Assembly (NCBI GenBank): GCA_021845725.1 | Contig: JAJZVL010000012.1 | Span: 1-35,634 of the forward strand | From: Actinomycetes bacterium | Lineage (GTDB): Bacteria > Actinomycetota > Acidimicrobiia > Acidimicrobiales > RAAP-2 | Length of the DNA: 35,634 nt | Direction: 5' to 3' | Notes under the pieces: model-generated | Told to the model about the DNA's origin: nothing | Seen by the model: the letters and a program-made list of their open reading frames with translations, nothing else | The model's database searches: none | Made by a program: the position numbers and the translations under genes | Part shown: positions 1 to 7,953 of the stretch, piece by piece | Numbering within the stretch: the stretch's first letter is position 1 | Layout of the letters: each line of letters begins with the position of its first letter

Positions 1-35
1 GCGACCGCGTTGTACCGTGGTTCCGCGTGCCAGGC

Positions 36-59
36 GGCGCGAACCCGAAGGTTCGCGCC
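36..59. terminator. Perfect hairpin in chromosomal flank, possible terminator
   Basis: A perfect 10-bp inverted repeat (GGCGCGAACC / GGTTCGCGCC) encloses a CGAA tetraloop. It lies just outside the left att repeat. Before integration it would have followed the 3' end of the tRNA-Arg gene by about 10 bases, so it may be the original tRNA terminator, now separated from the tRNA by the island. No T-run follows it on either strand, so the terminator role is inferred from position and stem strength. Confidence 0.4.
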
Positions 60-68
60 CTGGCGCGA

Positions 69-116
69 TCGGCGCCCCCGGCAGGACTCGAACCTGCGCT
101 CCCGGCTCCGGAGGCC
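69..116. repeat. Left attachment-site direct repeat (tRNA-Arg 3' fragment)
   Basis: These 48 bases are identical to 33943-33990. They copy the tRNA-Arg(CCG) sequence from the anticodon stem to the 3' end plus 4 bases beyond. The 5' half of the tRNA is absent here (the match breaks at base 117), so this is not a functional tRNA gene. Duplicated tRNA 3' ends are the usual footprint of a tyrosine-recombinase element integrating in the anticodon arm. This marks the left end of the island. Confidence 0.93.
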
Positions 117-147
117 CACCGGGTCCGTCTCTGGAGTTGTCGTAGCT

Positions 148-172
148 CTGCTCAGTCCCTTTGAGCAGGGAC
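148..172. other. Overlapping alternative hairpins inside the left island end
   Basis: CTGCTCA (148-154) pairs with TGAGCAG (162-168). GTCCC (155-159) can instead pair with GGGAC (168-172). The second pairing uses the loop of the first and shares base 168, so the two folds exclude each other. The segment lies between the att core and the putative arm sites. It could be an attenuator-like or recombination-related structure, or chance in GC-rich DNA. Confidence 0.3.
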
Positions 173-217
173 GATGGTCCACTGAGTGCGACGGAGTCCC
201 CGCTCTGGCAATCCGTT

Positions 218-240
218 GATTGGCAAATGATTGGCAACTC
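218..240. repeat. Putative integrase arm-type sites, left end
   Basis: Two direct copies of GATTGGCAA lie at 218-226 and 229-237, two bases apart and followed by CTC. The same paired motif followed by CTC occurs at the other end of the island (33867-33890), with three bases between the copies. Short direct repeats about 50-100 bp from the core at both ends of an element are the usual arrangement of arm-binding sites for tyrosine integrases. The repeat is seen in the sequence; binding is inferred. Confidence 0.6.
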
Positions 241-296
241 AACGGGCGCCGGGCGGCAACCCCGCGAGCCGAGACGCCCGGCGGGAGACAAAGCTT

Positions 297-1550
297 TTGT
301 CGGTGAGCACGCGATTCGATGGCGATCCAGCCGATTGGAGCCACTGGCGCGATCTGATGCGCCACTCGAGCAGGTGTCCCGAAGGACGCCGGGTCGGCGT
401 GTGGGCGCTGGAGGTACTGGAAGCGGAGTTCGGCTCGGACTGGCTCTCTCGGATGCTGAGGGTGGAGCACGACATAATCCCAGAGATCAAGATGGCCTGG
501 TTCCACGGCCCGGCGTTCGTCGATCTCGTCGCCATGGCACTCGCATTGGCGCGGTGCCGTGGCGTGCCGGGGTATGCCAAGGTCCGAGATGCGATCTCCA
601 ACGACCTCCGTGACGACGTGCGCTCCCACGGGCTTCTGCAGCTTGAGGTCGCGAACCTCGGGCTGGCCGGAGAGGGCTCCGTGGCCCTCGAGGAGCGGCG
701 CCGGCCGTCTGGTGCACCGGTCGACGTCGTCGTACATACGGATGCCGCAGAGCTCGTGGTCGAGACGCGCGTGGTCTTTACCGACCAGGCCATGCGCTTC
801 GGTCGAGAGCTCTCTGACCGCCTGAGTGGTGCGATGCACAGTCTCGCCTTCGCGTATGACGTCCAGTTCACTGGCCGCGAGAAGCCGATGGGCTCCATCA
901 GCGACGCGATGACCGCGGAAGATGTTGACGGAATTCTCGTATCGATCGAGGCGGCCGCCGCCCTGGCGAAGGAAGAGCATCGCCCTGCATCGGTAGAGCA
1001 CCCCTTGGTCGACCTCCGTTGTCTGCCAATGCCTACAGCGGAGTCGGGGATGGGCTACGAGATGCCGGCCGGGACGGGAAGGGGTCTCGACCGTACGGAG
1101 CACATTCTCCGGGAAAAGGCGGCGCAGATGAGGAAGAGTGGTGCGGGTTGGCTCCGAATCGACCTGCTGGACGGGACCTTTGGTTTCAGCACGTGGTCAC
1201 AGCTGCGATTCCCAACACGCGTCGCAGCGATCGCCGCGTTCGTCGCGGACACCTTCAGCCACGCATCACATGTGCGGGGAGTGGTGGTGTCCAGCGGAGC
1301 ACTGCCGTGCCACGGCCTACTGAATGAGCAGAGCACTCGCAACGGGTACACCTTTGGGCTCCGCCGACGCGTCGACGTCTACCGCGGACGGGAAACTGTC
1401 GTCGTACCCGTCCTGGAGGGCACCCTCTTGGAGGCCGAGACGTGGTGCAGCCTCTACGATTCGGAACCCGGGGCGATGACAGTCGCTCTCGCCGAACTTG
1501 ACTTTCCGCCTCTGGAGGTGCTGACGCAGGCTGGTGAAGTCGTTACATAA
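297..1550 (+). CDS. Unrecognised protein, possible PD-(D/E)XK-like core, beside the IetAS pair
   Basis: This 417-aa protein is not assigned to a family with confidence. The start is set at TTG 297, which has GGGAG nine bases upstream. A GTG at 303 is the alternative, and an earlier in-frame TTG at 231 falls inside the putative arm site. The first ~110 residues are mostly helical-looking. A middle segment reads PVDVVVHTDAAELVVETRVV (D143, E156, R158), a D-x(n)-E-x-R pattern resembling restriction-endonuclease-fold cores. The C-terminal part has alternating strands and helices (WLRIDLLDG, then VRGVVVSSG). No signal peptide or membrane segment is apparent. The gene converges on ietS with about 240 bp between them, so it is not in that operon, but its position in the defence island suggests accessory cargo. 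The nuclease idea is inference only. Confidence 0.7.
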   Translation: MSVSTRFDGDPADWSHWRDLMRHSSRCPEGRRVGVWALEVLEAEFGSDWLSRMLRVEHDIIPEIKMAWFHGPAFVDLVAMALALARCRGVPGYAKVRDAISNDLRDDVRSHGLLQLEVANLGLAGEGSVALEERRRPSGAPVDVVVHTDAAELVVETRVVFTDQAMRFGRELSDRLSGAMHSLAFAYDVQFTGREKPMGSISDAMTAEDVDGILVSIEAAAALAKEEHRPASVEHPLVDLRCLPMPTAESGMGYEMPAGTGRGLDRTEHILREKAAQMRKSGAGWLRIDLLDGTFGFSTWSQLRFPTRVAAIAAFVADTFSHASHVRGVVVSSGALPCHGLLNEQSTRNGYTFGLRRRVDVYRGRETVVVPVLEGTLLEAETWCSLYDSEPGAMTVALAELDFPPLEVLTQAGEVVT

Positions 1551-1601
1551 CTGCAGATCTGTGCACCTACGCGAGGGTCGACACCGACCAGCGCCTCCAC
1601 T

Positions 1602-1617
1602 GATGCGTAGTCGCATC
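1602..1617. terminator. Small hairpin between convergent genes
   Basis: GATGCG (1602-1607) and CGCATC (1612-1617) form a 6-bp stem with a TAGT loop between the convergent genes ending at 1550 and 1787. No T-run follows it. The rest of the 236-base gap shows nothing else recognisable. Confidence 0.25.
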
Positions 1618-1786
1618 CCGTCCGTCCAGCCCGTGTGCCCTCGTCCATATGGGCAGCTCAGGTGGGGTTAGCAGTCTTGCCCGTCGCGCCAACTCTGGCC
1701 CGTGTGACCCCGTTCGGTAGCGAGTCAGTGCAAGCAATACGATCCCGCCGAGCATCTGACGAGTTTAACGCTCCTGCCCCATCGAC

Positions 1787-4321
1787 CTACGGTCGCGGCG
1801 CCACTCGTACCCGCTCGCGCAACCGAGCTGCCACCTCGTCGTAGACGTCAACACCCAACTCCTCCGCCACTTCCAAGCTGATAGCAACTGCGTACGGGAC
1901 CGTCCCCCCATCCAGTCCTCCAGCCTGCCCAAGGCACTTGATAGTCAGCCGCAGCTCGTCATCGGTACCAATCGGGACGGCGCCCGATCCCTCGAAAATC
2001 TGGTGTTGGACAGTGCCTCGTTGCGCTCGTTGAGCGCCGACCTGCTTTGACGAAATCACCGGCTGCAACGCGCCCCCTGGCGCGCTGAAGCTCATCTTCG
2101 CCCGCCGGTACTGACGATGACGCCAGTTGATCGGCGAAAGCCACGCAAGAGTCGCGGTGACACGGCGCTTCCCACGGATACCCGTCAACCCTTCAGGCAA
2201 TGGCACGAGGATGTCCTCCTCCTCGCGCGATCCAAGATCGCCAACAGCAAGAACCGTGACCCGATTGTCGGGACATTCCAGAGTATGGTCCGTATGCAGG
2301 TGCCCGTAAGTGAAATATCGGTCGAGAGGCAACACCCAGTCGAGACCCGTCACCAGACGCTTGTCCGGCCATTCGACCCCATGGACGAGGAGGGCCTTGA
2401 GGGCTGCTGGAACATGACGGTCGCTGAACTCCGGAGCACCAACACGTAGGTCCTCGATGACGTCGAGCAGTCGTGCTGCCTGGCGCGTCGCCAATGCCGT
2501 GGCAGCACTGGTACCTCGGACATGAAGCTCACCTTGGGTGGGATCGGCCCTCGTAGGTGACGCAGCTCGTAGGCCCGGTGCGAGCGTCGAGGCTGACGCA
2601 GTCAGTCTCGTGGACCCCGACGAGGACAGATCGACGGTAAAGAGCTGACGACCGCCGGGAGTATGGATGTCGGGCTTGACGCTTCGGCGAAAACCTCTTC
2701 CCATCGCACTCACGGGGCTTGGAAGCACCGCACCCCCCAATAGATCAACCCGGTTCCCGCTGACGTAAGCACCCGACGCATCGGCGTGGAGTGCGCCAAC
2801 AGTCAGGGCGTTGATGGACTCCGCCGGAGTAAGAAGGCGTCTTCCGTTCGCCTCGCTCCCAAGCACTTTGAGCGTCCATTCTCGCCGCTCTGCCTCCTCT
2901 GCTGCCTCGAATGCAGAGCGCGCAACGGGAAGCTCTACGACCGGATAGTTTCCCGCCGATATTATAACTAACACGTTGTGTTCCACCATCAGCCAATCGA
3001 GCGCGCGAGCCCATGCACTTGGAATCGTGTCGAACGGGGCATGGGGATCACAAACCGACAGGTTGACGATCCGCACGGTCGGGCTTGCTGTCGTGATCTC
3101 CCGAAAAGCCCGCACCATCAGGTCAGGAAGAAGCGTGCTCTCCGGTACCGCTTCGACCCGCGCCATCGTTTTGGGATCGGGCTTGAGGATGGGTCGCACG
3201 ATCACAGGGTGCCGTAGCGGACTCGCCTCTGCGCCGAGGTCGCCCCACACGATGAGCGAGGCCATCTCCGTACCATGCCGACGGAGCCAAGCTTCATAGG
3301 TCCCGTCGTCGAGACCATCAGGATCGTAAATGAGCAAGCGATCGGCAAGCCGTACGTGGTTGGCAGCAGGCAGGCCGTCGAGCAACAGCACCCTCGGGTC
3401 GCCGCTCGGCGACGCTGACTCCTCTGGGGTCACCTCGCCAGGTTGCGCATCCTCGGACGGAGTTACCGATTGACCACCGGGACGCACGAAGAAGATGTCG
3501 TGGCTGCGCAGAAGTTGAAGGGCATCGGGTCCCTGGCCGACAACGTCGCGCAGAGCGTTCACGGGCACCATTGCGGCGAGCGCGTGGTAACCGAAAGCCT
3601 CGTGAATCGCAGTGTGGAGGACCCTGCCACCAACTGTTGCAATCAACGAGGATACTGACGTTTGGCGCGCTGAACGCTGCGCCACTGAATCTGAGAACCA
3701 CAACTCCGCCTCGATGGGGACCTCGTCAACGCCTGCGTCAAGCCAATCGCGGACAGCTTCCTCCAGTCCGGTAGATCGGATGCGATCCGCAGGGCTCCAG
3801 GGGCGGATGTCCTTCAGATGAGCAAACAGGGACGCAAGCCCGCTGCTTCGCCCGCCCAGCCCAGACAGCGGTTCACCACGCGACCAGGTCTCCCACGCAT
3901 CACGAAGCTGCTGCATCGCTTGCAAACCGCCGAAGGCAACATGCAACAGGCCAGGGATGGGCGCCGGTCGCGTCGCGTTCTTTTCAAAATCCTCATCTGG
4001 GTCGAACTCGTCTTCGACCTCGATGAGAACCTGTAGGCCTACCCGCTGCATGACCTCAATGACGTCGACCACGCTTCCCCTCGTCTCGAACACGAGGACA
4101 AGCTCAGGGTCAGCAGCAGGAAGACTCGTTTGGGCCGTCGCTCGCTCTTGTTCCAGGGAGCGAATAAGCGCGTCGAACCGCGGAGTAAGCCGCTCCACCT
4201 GCCGTGCCCGTGACGGGAGACGAGCGGAGTCGCCCCGTGGGGGCTGAGGGGCAGGCGACTCTCGTCTATTGGTAGGCCCCGTGAGAAGGATGGGGCGTGC
4301 GACGACCGAGACATCCGTCAT
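1787..4321 (-). CDS. ietS: S8 (subtilisin-like) protease, IetS-type anti-phage component
   Basis: An 844-aa serine protease of the subtilase family, probably cytoplasmic since no signal peptide is visible. With the ATG at 4321 as residue 1, the catalytic residues are Asp315 (VLLLDGLP), His349 (RRHGTEMASL) and Ser605 (RGTSAATALA); Asn458 in SAGN is the oxyanion-hole residue. About 310 residues precede the protease domain and about 200 follow it, as expected for a substrate- or partner-binding role. The chosen ATG overlaps the stop of the upstream AAA+ gene as ATGA, implying translational coupling; an in-frame ATG at 4348 is possible. An AAA+ ATPase followed by an S8 protease is the composition of the IetAS defence system (the Gao 2020 set). 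The working model is ATPase-controlled proteolysis during phage infection. Domain calls are seen in the sequence; the defence role is from family context. Confidence 0.88.
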   Translation of the reverse strand: MTDVSVVARPILLTGPTNRRESPAPQPPRGDSARLPSRARQVERLTPRFDALIRSLEQERATAQTSLPAADPELVLVFETRGSVVDVIEVMQRVGLQVLIEVEDEFDPDEDFEKNATRPAPIPGLLHVAFGGLQAMQQLRDAWETWSRGEPLSGLGGRSSGLASLFAHLKDIRPWSPADRIRSTGLEEAVRDWLDAGVDEVPIEAELWFSDSVAQRSARQTSVSSLIATVGGRVLHTAIHEAFGYHALAAMVPVNALRDVVGQGPDALQLLRSHDIFFVRPGGQSVTPSEDAQPGEVTPEESASPSGDPRVLLLDGLPAANHVRLADRLLIYDPDGLDDGTYEAWLRRHGTEMASLIVWGDLGAEASPLRHPVIVRPILKPDPKTMARVEAVPESTLLPDLMVRAFREITTASPTVRIVNLSVCDPHAPFDTIPSAWARALDWLMVEHNVLVIISAGNYPVVELPVARSAFEAAEEAERREWTLKVLGSEANGRRLLTPAESINALTVGALHADASGAYVSGNRVDLLGGAVLPSPVSAMGRGFRRSVKPDIHTPGGRQLFTVDLSSSGSTRLTASASTLAPGLRAASPTRADPTQGELHVRGTSAATALATRQAARLLDVIEDLRVGAPEFSDRHVPAALKALLVHGVEWPDKRLVTGLDWVLPLDRYFTYGHLHTDHTLECPDNRVTVLAVGDLGSREEEDILVPLPEGLTGIRGKRRVTATLAWLSPINWRHRQYRRAKMSFSAPGGALQPVISSKQVGAQRAQRGTVQHQIFEGSGAVPIGTDDELRLTIKCLGQAGGLDGGTVPYAVAISLEVAEELGVDVYDEVAARLRERVRVAPRP

Positions 4322-5307
4322 GAGCCCGGAACCGCCCGCTCCTTCCATTGTGCAAGACGTGCCTTGACGATCGCTGGCAAGTCAGGTTCAGGCATCGCCA
4401 GGACGGCGCGTCGGTCAACGTCGCGGGCAAAATCGTCCACTTCGGCGTAACTGGCACCCATCAACTTGTCGGCCAGCGTCCGCGGGGCAAGCCCCAAGGG
4501 GCGACCCGTCCGCCGGACCCATCGCTCCAGTAGCCGCTCGATACCTGCGCGGCTCGCCTGTGGGAGTGACAGTCGAAGCTCAAACCTCCGCCACACGGCG
4601 CGGTCCAGCAACTCAGGATGATTCGTCGCGGTCACAACGATCACGTAGCTAGGGAGCTGGTCGATCTGGAGCAGAAGGGAACTGACAACTCGTTTGACCT
4701 CTCCCGTCTCGTGTTCGTCACCACGCTCCTTTCCGAGCGTGTCGAACTCATCAAGGAACAAGACGCATCGTCTCTGCCGCACCATGTCGAAGACGGCTTG
4801 GAGCCGTGCCGCCGTCTCACCCAGATAGCTTCCGATGAGGGTCTCGTACCGCACGATTACAAGTGGGACCATGACCTCGGCTGCGATTGCCTCCGCAAGG
4901 GACGTCTTGCCGCTTCCTGGGGGGCCGACGAGGAGCACGCGATGGCGGGGCTCAAGCCCATACGAGCGGAGGAGGTCAGAGCGGTGGTGCTCTTCGACAA
5001 GCTCCTCGGTCGCAGAGATCACGGTTGGGGGAAGGATCAGGTCGGCAAGTCGTCGTTCCGGCACCACCTCATAGACGAGCTGCTCGAACGCCGTCACCGA
5101 GCGAGACGTTCCGTTGCCGTTGCCGTTGCGCGGGGCGGGGAGCGTCGCAGGAGCATGAGCAACAGCTTCCGCTAGCTCGGCGGCGAGGACGATGTGCTTC
5201 TTCGCCTGCTCTTCGGCAATGAGCGCGTCGACCGTTCGGCGGAAAGTTGCCTGGTCCCCGGTAGAACCGGAGCGGACCAGCGAAACGAGGAGATCGGAGC
5301 GGGCCAT
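4318..5307 (-). CDS. ietA: AAA+ ATPase, IetA-type anti-phage component
   Basis: A 329-aa single-domain AAA+ ATPase. Residues 1-100 are a helical N-terminal region. The ATPase core has Walker A GPPGSGKT (128-135), Walker B CVLFLDEFD (181-189), sensor 1 TATN (226-229) and a WRRFE arginine-finger segment (R240/R241). A C-terminal lid-like helical region follows. The ATG at 5307 has AGGGAG upstream. It is the first gene of a two-gene operon: its stop overlaps the start of the S8 protease gene, so the two products are likely made in fixed proportion and act together. In the IetAS system the ATPase is thought to sense infection or regulate the protease. That role is from the family, not from this sequence. 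Confidence 0.88.
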   Translation of the reverse strand: MARSDLLVSLVRSGSTGDQATFRRTVDALIAEEQAKKHIVLAAELAEAVAHAPATLPAPRNGNGNGTSRSVTAFEQLVYEVVPERRLADLILPPTVISATEELVEEHHRSDLLRSYGLEPRHRVLLVGPPGSGKTSLAEAIAAEVMVPLVIVRYETLIGSYLGETAARLQAVFDMVRQRRCVLFLDEFDTLGKERGDEHETGEVKRVVSSLLLQIDQLPSYVIVVTATNHPELLDRAVWRRFELRLSLPQASRAGIERLLERWVRRTGRPLGLAPRTLADKLMGASYAEVDDFARDVDRRAVLAMPEPDLPAIVKARLAQWKERAVPGS

Positions 5308-5578
5308 CCTGTCATTCTCCCTCAGGCGCCCATAGGCCGGGGTCCGGAAGCGACACCCAGGCCGGTTGGTCTGACGGGTCGCTGGGCGCTCTTCTCCACC
5401 CCCTGACCTGGTGCTTCGATCGGGTCGGCATGCCGTCCATCATCCCATGACGGTGTGCCCGTGCGCGGCATCGATCACGGTGGCGCACCATCCGACCAGC
5501 TCACGACGGCTCTGCTCCCGTCTGCTCGTCGTCGCCGTGGCCCGATGATGGGGCGACGTCGCAACCGGGCAGCCTCCC

Positions 5579-5949
5579 GTGACTGAGGACCAGGAGCCTC
5601 CCGTCCACGAAGGCTTCGTTCGCCAGCTCGATGCCGGGCGGGGAAGGATCGAGGCAGCGGCCGAGGTGCCCGAGGAGAACCCAGGCGAAGAGGATCCCGA
5701 CGACGACGATCCGCCGGCGCCGTCTTTGCGGGCGATCGCGGTCGACGGCAAGAGCCTGCGAGGTGCGGTCCAAGACGACGGCTGGCCCGTCCACCTGCTC
5801 GCAGCCCTCACCCACACAGACCGGGTCGTCGTCGCCCAGGCAGAGGTCGACCACAAAGAGAAGACGGACAGGGCTGGGCTGCCGATCTCTCGCCGGATAC
5901 GGCCATGCTCACCGTCGACCTGGATGTGCTCACATGGCATGGCCCCACC
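5579..5949 (+). pseudogene. ISAs1-family transposase remnant
   Basis: A 124-codon open segment contains AIAVDGKSLRGAVQDDG followed by VHLLAALTHTDRVVVAQAEVDHKEKT. This matches the internal catalytic-Asp region of ISAs1-family (H-repeat-type) transposases, which are normally 350-400 aa. The N-terminal third is missing or scrambled. Similarity is lost after the KEKT motif, shortly before the left end of the IS1182-type element. It is therefore a fragment and not a functional enzyme. The stretch from 5308 to 5578, upstream of ietA, should hold the ietA promoter, but I see no clear gene or signal in it. Confidence 0.65.
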
Positions 5950-5963
5950 GTGACCACTTGATC

Positions 5964-5983
5964 TGGCCCCACCGCCGAGCCTG
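5964..5983 (+). repeat. IS left terminal inverted repeat
   Basis: It matches the complement of 7661-7680 at 19 of 20 positions. A further inverted copy of its core (GGTGGGGCCA) lies at about 6014-6023, giving this end a palindromic character not present at the right end. Confidence 0.65.
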
Positions 5984-6120
5984 GGACATGGGAGGGTCCA
6001 CCTGCTGGACGCGGGTGGGGCCAAATCTGATGATCGCGGAGCCTGTTGCACGAACCTCCGCGGCGATCTGCAAACTCCCTGGTAGCGCGCGCGTGAGATC
6101 CACCATGCTGAACAGGCGCG

Positions 6121-7536
6121 ATGGCGAGGATTGGGCCCGTGGCCTACAACTTCCTCACCCCAGAGCGCGACCAGCTCCACCTGCTGCCGCCGTCGATGGC
6201 GGACTGGCTGCCCGAGGACCATCTGGCGTGGTTCGTGCTGGACGCCCTGGAGGAGATGGACCTCTCCGCCTTCTACGCCGACTACCGAGCCGATGGCTGG
6301 GGCGGCGCAGCGCACGACCCGGCGACGATGGTGGCGCTGTTGCTCTACGCCTACTGCGTCGGGGTCCGCTCGTCGCGCCAGATCGAGCGTGCGTGCCACG
6401 TCGACATCGCCTTCCGGGTGATCTGCGCGGGGCTCTTCCCCGACCACACGACGATCGCCCGGTTCCGTCAGCGTCACGAAGAGGCCTTGAAGACGATCTT
6501 CACCGCCTCGCTCCGGCTGTGCGCGAAGGCAGGGATGGCCGGGGTCGGCCTCGTGGCGCTGGATGGGACGAAGATGGCCGCTCCCGCATCCCTGCAGCGC
6601 AACGTGACCAAGGACACGATCGACGAGTCCGTCGAGAAGATGTTCGCCGAAGCGAAGGAGATCGACGAAGCCGAAGACGCCACCTTCGGCGAGACCCGCG
6701 GCGACGAGCCTCCTGCCGTCCTCCGTGGACGCCGGGACCGGCGCCGACGCTTCAAGGCGGCCAAGGAGGTCCTCGACCAGGAACTGGCAGCCGAGCGCAC
6801 GGCCCATGAGGCTCATCTGGCCGAGCGGGCGGCCGAGGAGGAACGACGGGGCAAGAAGCTCCGCGGCCGCAAGCCCAAGGCGCCGCAGGACAAGGCCGCC
6901 CACAAGGAGAAGAAGGTCAACACGACCGACCCGCAGTCCAAGGTCATGTCGACGAAGAACGGCTTCCTCCAGGGCTACAACGCGCAGGCGGTCGCCAACG
7001 AAGACCAGGTCGTCGTCGCAGCCTCGGTCACCGACGAGCAGAACGACAAGGCCCAGCTCCACCCGATGATCGACGCGACCACCGAGTCGCTCGACAAGGC
7101 AGGCATCGATGAGCGGCCCGGAAAGCTCCTCGCGGATGCCGGCTACGCGTCGGAGGAGAACTTCGCCGCCCTTGGGCCAGACGACCCCGACAGCTACGTG
7201 GCAGTTCGCAACATGAAGAAGAACCCGACCCGGCGCACCGGCCGGCGCGGCCCGCTCCGGAAGGACGCGACCTTCCTCGACAGGATGGACCGGAAGGTGT
7301 CGAACAAGCTGGGGCGGGACCTCTACAAGCGGCGCCAGGCGATCATCGAGCCGGTCTTCGGCCAGATCAAGGACGCCCGCGGGATCCGCTCGTTCATGCG
7401 GAGAGGCAAGTCCGCAGCGGACTCGGAGTGGAAGCTCATCTGCGGCACCCACAACCTCTTGAAGCTCTACCGGCGCGTGCTCAGCGACGCCGGGACAGCG
7501 CCCTACAGCCGGGTGGCGGGTGCCCTGAACCGCTGA
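6121..7536 (+). CDS. IS1182-family DDE transposase
   Basis: A 471-aa transposase that looks full-length for the IS1182 group. The N-terminal domain (about 1-130) has the RDQLHLLPPSMADWLPEDHL start and the IERACHVDIAFRVICAGLFPDHTTIARFRQRH segment typical of this family. The catalytic acidic residues fall in ALDGTKM (first Asp), LLADAGY (second Asp) and IIEPVFGQIK (Glu). Between the first two is a charged Lys/Arg/Glu-rich insertion (about 200-275) that is probably coiled or disordered. The C-terminal WKLICGTHNLLKL block is also characteristic. The frame is intact, so the element may still be active. Its insertion lies between a TIGR04255-like remnant and an older ISAs1 fragment. Confidence 0.93.
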   Translation: MARIGPVAYNFLTPERDQLHLLPPSMADWLPEDHLAWFVLDALEEMDLSAFYADYRADGWGGAAHDPATMVALLLYAYCVGVRSSRQIERACHVDIAFRVICAGLFPDHTTIARFRQRHEEALKTIFTASLRLCAKAGMAGVGLVALDGTKMAAPASLQRNVTKDTIDESVEKMFAEAKEIDEAEDATFGETRGDEPPAVLRGRRDRRRRFKAAKEVLDQELAAERTAHEAHLAERAAEEERRGKKLRGRKPKAPQDKAAHKEKKVNTTDPQSKVMSTKNGFLQGYNAQAVANEDQVVVAASVTDEQNDKAQLHPMIDATTESLDKAGIDERPGKLLADAGYASEENFAALGPDDPDSYVAVRNMKKNPTRRTGRRGPLRKDATFLDRMDRKVSNKLGRDLYKRRQAIIEPVFGQIKDARGIRSFMRRGKSAADSEWKLICGTHNLLKLYRRVLSDAGTAPYSRVAGALNR

Positions 7537-7660
7537 TCGGACGAGCAGAGGGTCCACTGGCGTCGTCACCCCGGGCGTGCAACGCCAGCCGTCCGGTAGC
7601 TCGCCCAGCGAGCTCCGTCGACGCCCCGCCTCCCGTCATTGCCACCGGTCGTTCACGCAA

Positions 7661-7680
7661 CAGGCTCCGCGGTGGGGCCA
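7661..7680 (-). repeat. IS right terminal inverted repeat
   Basis: The complement of these bases matches 5964-5983 at 19 of 20 positions. It is followed on the plus strand by AATCGGGTTGACATTGTCAC, whose end mirrors GTGAC at the left terminus. Confidence 0.65.
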
Positions 7681-7686
7681 AATCGG

Positions 7687-7950
7687 GTTGACATTGTCAC
7701 CTGCCCGCAGTACGGAGAGTTCAGCGAGTTCTCCGACCGCTTCGAAGCGGTCGTGCGCGTCCTCGCGGAGGCTGCTGGAGTCACGCTCACCGACCGGCTC
7801 GGGATCCGCTATGTCAGCCGAGCTGCCGCCGGGAGACGACGCCGCCTGGCGCAGCTGGTTTCGGACGCAGCTGACCGGTTGGCCAGCGACCGACAGAGAG
7901 GGCGTGCCTTCACCGGTAGTCACTCGCCTGATACTCTCAAAATTAACAGG
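7687..7950 (+). pseudogene. TIGR04255-like gene fragment
   Basis: The reading frame entering from the IS right end gives YGEFSEFSDRF and LTDRLGIRYVSRA. This resembles the middle of TIGR04255-family proteins, where RLGLRYINRI-like motifs are conserved. Shortly after RYVSRA the plausible continuation (LPPGDDAAWRSWFRTQLTGW) moves to another frame, so there is at least one frameshift. The 5' part is absent, apparently lost to the IS insertion. TIGR04255 proteins are common cargo in accessory regions and have no established activity. This copy is decayed. Confidence 0.5.
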
Positions 7951-7953
7951 GCC

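Larger units (their letters stand above)
5950..7700 (+). mobile_element. IS1182-family insertion sequence
   Basis: The element carries one transposase gene (6121-7536). A 20-bp imperfect inverted repeat flanks the gene: 5964-5983 against the complement of 7661-7680, 19 of 20 matching, core TGGCCCCACCG. Outside this the two ends continue with GTGAC (5950-5954) and GTCAC (7696-7700), so the termini may lie there. I see no convincing target-site duplication. The exact ends are therefore uncertain by about 15 bases each side. Confidence 0.65.

Noticed and set aside
69..116. A second tRNA-Arg gene at the left end
   Set aside because: Only the 3' part matches; the acceptor and D-arm 5' sequence is missing, so it is an attachment-site duplicate.
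5440..7569. Minus-strand open frame of 709 codons
   Set aside because: It lies antisense to the IS1182 transposase, has no recognisable motif, and its composition is the usual GC-rich antisense pattern.
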